Assembly: GCA_900239685.1 (NCBI GenBank)
Contig: OENT01000517.1
Coordinates: 40,149 to 104,148, forward strand
DNA from: Rotaria macrura
Taxonomy: Eukaryota; Rotifera; Eurotatoria; Philodinida; Philodinidae
Length of the DNA stretch: 64,000 bases
Direction of reading: 5' to 3'
The number at the start of each line of letters is the position of its first letter. Within the stretch, counting starts at the first letter, position 1. The notes below the pieces were generated by a model. The model searched no databases and was not told where the DNA came from. It worked only from the letters and a program-made list of their open reading frames with translations. Positions 58,676-64,000 of the stretch are shown piece by piece. Position numbers and translations under genes: made by a program.

Positions 58676-61600
58676 TGCCTACCGAGTTTTGCATCATGTT
58701 TTTTGCTCGTTAATTTCAGTTAATTCTTCATCATCCCTTTAGGAAGTCTTCGAGCATAGAAAAAAGAGTAAGTGATTCATATAGTACTACAGGTAGATAA
58801 ATTCATCAATCATCTATTTAAGACTTAAATCTTACTTGATAAACTGCTTTAACTAAGGATTAACTCATTGGTATCTATCGTATAAGTCAGTAGTAGAAGA
58901 ATCCTAACATTAGTTCAGGATAATCGATGAACACTATTATTTCTCATGCCTTTTATTTCTTTCTTTAATTATAATCGTTATTATGTAGTTAAAGAAAGTA
59001 GTAACATCATCATTCTGCGTATATTTCTGTTGCTATATACTTAATGATTCTATTCATCCTTCAATTCACCACCGACACGCTTATTAAATTATTTATTTCC
59101 TATTCTAGAACTAATTACAACACATTGCCTTCGAATATTAGCGATACATTAGTGAACACCTTCAGCAACGTAGCTTGGAATATATTAAATCTTCGATCAA
59201 ACAACACTATCAAATATGTCAACTTGCTTATGCGAACGCAAAGCTCACTATTACATAAGCGGACATTCTCGTTAGTTGTGCTAGCGCTTGATGTTTTTCT
59301 TTAATACTTTTTTCTATTTATCAAATATAATCTATCATGTACTGTTGATTTTCATTATGCTTTATTGCTTAATATATTCATATAAGGTCAATCTTTCAGA
59401 TGGGATATATTTATCAGCATCAATATTTTTATTTATGTCAACAACATTTGTCATGGAGCAGGGCAATGTTGTCATGGATTCTCACACAGTCATACATAGG
59501 TTGCTATAGTTCTCGTTGAAGTTATCAATAGATGAATATTTCATAAATCCCGTTTTTTCTTTCCAAGAACGTGAAGAGATAGTTACAAACTGTTTCTCAT
59601 GGGCCCTTCAAGACTGTTTTTGAACCACGCTTGAAAAAGGTTATAGTTACTATATACACGAGGCAATCGAGTTTTTCTTTTACATTCAACTAGGGTAGGT
59701 TTATTTATGATTATGTCAAAGAACGTAAAAGAAAAAAGAAGCGAAAGATTTTTTTTCGCGTTTATTTTTCTCTTTCGGTCATCGTTCGTCGCCTATGAAT
59801 TATAACGAAAGAATCATATTCTATGGATATATACTCACACGAAGCATTTACTGGGCAACTTTGTATAAGTGAAAGCAACATAACATTCATTCATGCGCAA
59901 TGAGTTACTTATGGTATGTCATCGTTATTTTCTAGATCACAGTAGATGTTTCATATCAATATAAGAATGATCAGAATAACCGAAACAGTACTCTGTTTTC
60001 ATCAATATAATATATATATATATATAGTTTTTTTTTATAGCTATTGCAATGCTTGTTGAAAATAACGAAGATATACGTGCTAATATGAATAAATGATTGA
60101 GGAGCGTGCTATCTTTTTGACCTATAAAATATTATTTCATTGTTTTAGAAATCTCTTCCTCACTTGAATTCAGTTTTTTGATAAGTTAAAGCAGAACATC
60201 AATATACAACTTGTTTGCAAGTACTGGTGAACGTTTGATCACACTTCTTTGTCATACATTTCAAAGTTTTTCTCACGTTCGTTTACTTGAAGCTTGAATT
60301 TTACCGAATTTTTTTATTAAATGTCCAAAAACATCGCTTTTTGATGAATTTTTCTAAATATTCTTCACACTATTCAGCACAGACAAGGTACTGTGAATAT
60401 TCACTTGCACATATTGATTAAAGAAATCTGATACATTCAATACTTGTCTGATTCTATTTCAAAATACATTTCTCAATACCATGCTGAAACCTATATCACT
60501 TAAGCAAACATTTCAAACGATGATCGAAGAATTAAAAGGAAACGTGTCGAAGTATTTTTGAAGGATAGTAAAAGTTGTGTTAGAATAAAGAACAAGAACA
60601 CATGTGATATACAATTAGAAAATAGAAGAGATGTATACCTATTCCTTTTGCAATCCGTTATTTACATATTAATTGGCACTATGTTCATTATTAATTATTG
60701 CTTAATTAAAATTATCGACAAATATCAGATATTTTTCTTTCAATAGTCAGTCGATCTAATCTGTTGTTGGATAACCGCTTTCATTGAATGCTAGACATCT
60801 TTTTTGACTGATTTTTGTTGTTTTTAATGAAACTTTACTAGTATTCGTCTATTTCACACGTGTAACATGTTCCTCTTACATTCTGTTTTTTTTCCTTTTT
60901 TTCACGTGCACCTACTTTGTTTACTCTTCAGAACATCGCATTCATGTATTCATTTTTTCGTAGACATATTCTTTTAGTTGCTCTCATAATCAGTGAATGT
61001 TGGAAGCCGTTCGATTACGAGAGAAATGGACTATAGAAATAATTAGTGTTCAATATTCATTCTGTAATATCGATTATATTGAGAGATTCAAAATAAGATA
61101 GAAAACATAAAAAGCGAACTAATTTAACATTTTGATTAACGAGATTAGTCGTTCAACAATGACATGAATTAAATAGGAAGCATTACATATGTCACAGTTG
61201 AAATGAGAATTCTTTTTAGTTTGAAATGCACGAGATCATTTAAAAAATAGTTTCAATAGAGAATGTCAAAATATAATTAGAAAACAAAAATTTGCTAGAG
61301 AAAAAAATTGAAAAAAAGATTTATGATTTAATAAATGTATATGGTAAAAATTTTGTTTTGAGTGTCCTTTATTGTTACTGAAAAAAAAGCAAAAGTTTCT
61401 TTTCTTCATTCTATGAAATTTTAGAATAAGTAACCTTAACTATTCAAATTAGAACTCTTGTCTTGGACTAAAAATCTATTATTTTATGACAAAATCAGTG
61501 TTTCCAGTTATTAAATGCAGTCGCATACGGATAAATATCATTGGAAAAAACATTAGTGGAAAAAATTGAAGAGATATGTTTTAGTTTTTGAAGTAAATAA

Positions 61601-62175
61601 TGAAGAATTATCACATGGCAGTATTTCAAGTAATTTTCATGAATTATAGTTCAAATGTAGATGGTTTGCAACTCTTGGTAGTAATGATCGAACCGAAAGC
61701 ATTTTCACTACTTTAGTCGATATTAAGATTTAACCAATTATTAAATGTACCTAAAATCGTAAAACAAAAACGAAAGTTTAAATCTTCTAAGGGAGAGAAA
61801 GTGGGAACATTTTTCTAGATAACAATAGTTTGATCTATACGAATGAAAGGAAAAGATCTATAGTCAGCACTCACACAAACCAATAGAAAATTTCGAACTT
61901 TGAATTCCTATCTCCACTAAGTTGTAATCTTATCTTCCATATACATTAACAAATTGTATGCTCACTGATAGTTTGCTAAAGCTTATATTTATCTAGCAGG
62001 TTCCTACCAAAAGTATTTGGAAACAGTCAACTGCTCATGGTAGATGACTTCTGTTTTGGATTACCCATATTGCTTAGAATAAATTTGTTAAAAATTGTCT
62101 CTGATAGTCTATTTGAATTTTTACTATTTTTACGCATACCATTGGATTGACTATTACCCTATCAGTAGAATCGAG
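58676..62175. other. Gene-poor, nothing recognised with confidence
   Basis: Contains a TA run at about 60009-60026 and two adjoining hydrophobic ORFs at 59044-59509 (listed separately). No supported intact gene or RNA gene. Confidence 0.4.
59044..59509 (+). pseudogene. Possible decayed membrane-protein coding sequence
   Basis: Two overlapping short frames. The first (59044-59304) has sense-like polar sequence (NTLPSNISDTLVNTFSNVAW, NILNLRSNNTIKYVNLLMRT) followed by a hydrophobic end. The second (59288-59509) is hydrophobic (IIYHVLLIFIMLYCLIYSY, GIYLSASIFLFMSTTF). A frameshift between them would join two or three membrane spans. No family recognised; AT-rich DNA gives hydrophobic ORFs by chance. 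Confidence 0.2.
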
Positions 62176-62320
62176 CAGTGTTTCTAACGTTAAGTACCCC
62201 AAGCAGAAGCAAAGTACCCAGGTCACCATAGATTTTGAAAAAGTACCGTGTTTTGTACTTCGAAAAAAAAACAAAGTACCCTCAGAGTACTTTGGAAAAT
62301 AAAAATGTACTTTGTTTGAA
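62176..62320. mobile_element. hAT-like terminus with AAAGTACC subterminal repeats (partial)
   Basis: CAGTGTTTCTAACGTTAAGT at 62176, followed by ACCCC, resembles hAT transposon ends (CAGtG...). Within the next 140 bases the motif AAAGTACC or its complement recurs (about 62210, 62239, 62271, 62286, 62307). A second cluster of GTACTT/AAAGTACC lies at 62804-62880 and may be the other side of the element. The matching right end (AGAAACACTG) was not found, so the element is incomplete or diverged. No transposase ORF. Confidence 0.4.
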
Positions 62321-63699
62321 TTCTCACGGCATTATTACCAAACTGTTCAGAATCCTCATATATATGTGTAGACATGTTTTACTTCTGGACGGAGCTAAGA
62401 AGTTTTCTTTGTTTAACTGGAATTCATTTTCGATTCGCCATTTAGATTTAGACTTTTCAAATACATCTTATTCATTTGTTTTGGTTTCATAATTATCTCT
62501 TATTCGATATATTTTCTTCAAATTCATAAATATATTTATTTGATACCATATACAGAAAAATGAAGTGAGTAACGTAAAAGTGTGCATTGTTCTTTGTTTC
62601 CTTCTTATATATATATAACAGTAAAGTACTTAATTCAGGAGTATCCCTTAAACATGTTCAGAGATCTGTACATGTTGTTGTTATTTATAAATGTTGTATT
62701 TTGTTATTTCGTTTTTTTGAACAAGAATAAATTTTTAATAAAAGACTGATTCAAAGATAACCTTGCTTTTTGTTTTCTTTATCAGTTTTAGTCTATTGTT
62801 CTTTGAGGTACTTGATTACTTAAAACAAAGTATCAATAGATACTTTGTTAACAAATATAAAGTACCCATTTGTACTTACTTTTATATTTCCATTGGAAAC
62901 GGTGGAATCGAGGTTCATGAAGAATTCATATCTCTAGGAACATTTTTGAGCGTGACTGAAAAGAATTAAATCCTGTAAAAAGAACCAGCTTTGCGTATGA
63001 CATTCCTTCTGGAACGTATTCTTTGGTCTCGCCTCTAGGTGAGATAGCAGCTCTTGCATGTAATTATAGATGCTAAGTTGGTTGCGAAATTTATCTAATA
63101 TATATTTACGTATTCAGATCTTCCGTGATGTTATTATATGTCAACCTATTTTTATAGCAAAATTAACGCGACTGAAGTTACATAATATAACAATATGCAA
63201 GGCCAAATGCAACGAAGAACTCGAAAAATTATGCATCGACTACTGCTCTTTTTTCATGTATCTATTTTTTAATTGATTGATCGTGCGGAAGCTAAATCGC
63301 ACTGATTAGAATACGTCTTTTTATGTAATTAAAGACGAAAAAAAGCCGAGCAATCATACTAGTATTCTCTGTAAATTGACTTTATTCTCTAGTTATTTGT
63401 GAAAGCAAGTTTAAAAACTTCAATTTTCTTCATCGCAGGTCCTTCTTTATTGAACTGCAATTAATCGACGTAAACATTGAAATTAATTTTGCCAATTATC
63501 TTTAACATACTGTAATGCTATCTGCGTTTTTCCAAATGCGTTTCAATACATTTAATGATACGAAAAAATGTTTTTCTATTTCGTCTAATTGTATTGAGGA
63601 GAAAACAATATGTCTTCTTTTGTCCTATTCTGTTATATGGTGTTGCTGCTGCAGGATGCAGACTAACGAAGAATGCATAATAGAATTTCCCCTCTATTG

Positions 63700-63930
63700 A
63701 TGCATGACAAGCAGCCACCCTAGAATTATATCAACGATCACGCGATCAAAGTTTTAAAGATTTAGGTAATGATACCGGTGTAGTGAGTCATTGTCTTGGT
63801 CAAAAAACTCAAGCCAAGCGTACATGTTTCATGGTGACCCTTGTCATGTTATCAATGAATGGAATTCGATGAAAATCATCAAAGTTCCGTTCAAAAACCA
63901 GTTTTGAAACTACCATTTAAAAAGGACGAG
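63700..63930 (+). pseudogene. Possible decayed coding fragment at the window edge
   Basis: One frame reads AATLELYQRSRDQSFKDLGN, DTGVVSHCLGQKTQAKRTC; a shift near 63820 continues as YMFHGDPCHVINEWNSMKII before a stop. The sense-like composition across a frame change suggests a decayed exon, perhaps repeat-derived. No family recognised. Confidence 0.25.
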
Positions 63931-64000
63931 GGCCATTAAGGCATGTTTGCGGCCCCGAAAACGATGACCTAAGACACTTATATTCGGAATCAGCATCAAA

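Noticed and set aside
1-64000. tRNA, rRNA, CRISPR arrays, bacterial operons or viral genes
   Set aside because: No T-loop/anticodon patterns, no regularly spaced repeats and no prokaryotic gene layout were seen; the window is intron-bearing animal DNA.

Overview
The window is AT-rich eukaryotic DNA. Its genes have short introns (mostly about 50 to 250 bp, GT-AG) and contain animal extracellular-matrix and receptor families. An invertebrate is certain. A bdelloid rotifer is my best guess, based on the intron-poor rhodopsin-like receptors with DQY instead of DRY, the compact introns and the near-identical duplicated blocks; this is inference and was not tested by any search.

Positions 1-15610 (minus strand) hold the 5' part of one large gene for a perlecan-type basement-membrane proteoglycan. 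I could chain 47 exons in consistent phase, about 2,700 residues. They give a signal peptide, an acidic and mucin-like Thr/Ala/Asp-rich region with eight perfect-length 30-bp repeats, two Ig domains, three LDLa modules, the diagnostic perlecan Ig domain, laminin-EGF modules around a single laminin IV module, and a long run of Ig domains that leaves the window at its left edge. Expected C-terminal laminin G/EGF modules are not in the window. Several symmetric 15-30 nt microexons lie in the linkers.

Positions 15611-31675 are mostly non-coding. They carry a small three-exon minus-strand gene (19518-20082), a complete two-exon GT61/EOGT-like glycosyltransferase (26745-28230), and a truncated copy of that enzyme (21631-22678) made by a 1,046-bp direct duplication with no difference that I could see. 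A possible very small two-exon gene sits at 30234-30426.

Positions 31676-39192 (plus strand) hold three unrecognised genes: a single-exon coiled-coil protein, a multi-exon coiled-coil gene with a duplicated CxCxxCxCxC cluster, and an eight-exon gene of 257 residues.

Positions 39193-64000 are gene-poor. They carry two paralogous single-exon GPCRs about 10.9 kb apart (41359-42348 and 52259-53220), identical in the core and diverged at both ends. The second is frameshifted by a 28-base loss next to a single N that also occurs at the same site in the first. The rest is decayed coding sequence and small transposon-like structures: a 159-bp TIR element with a TA duplication and an AATACC array, a 181-bp near-perfect palindrome, an 880-bp TIR candidate with reiterated GTAACnCTGkGACA motifs, and a hAT-like terminus with AAAGTACC repeats. 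A 125-N assembly gap lies at 51236-51360.
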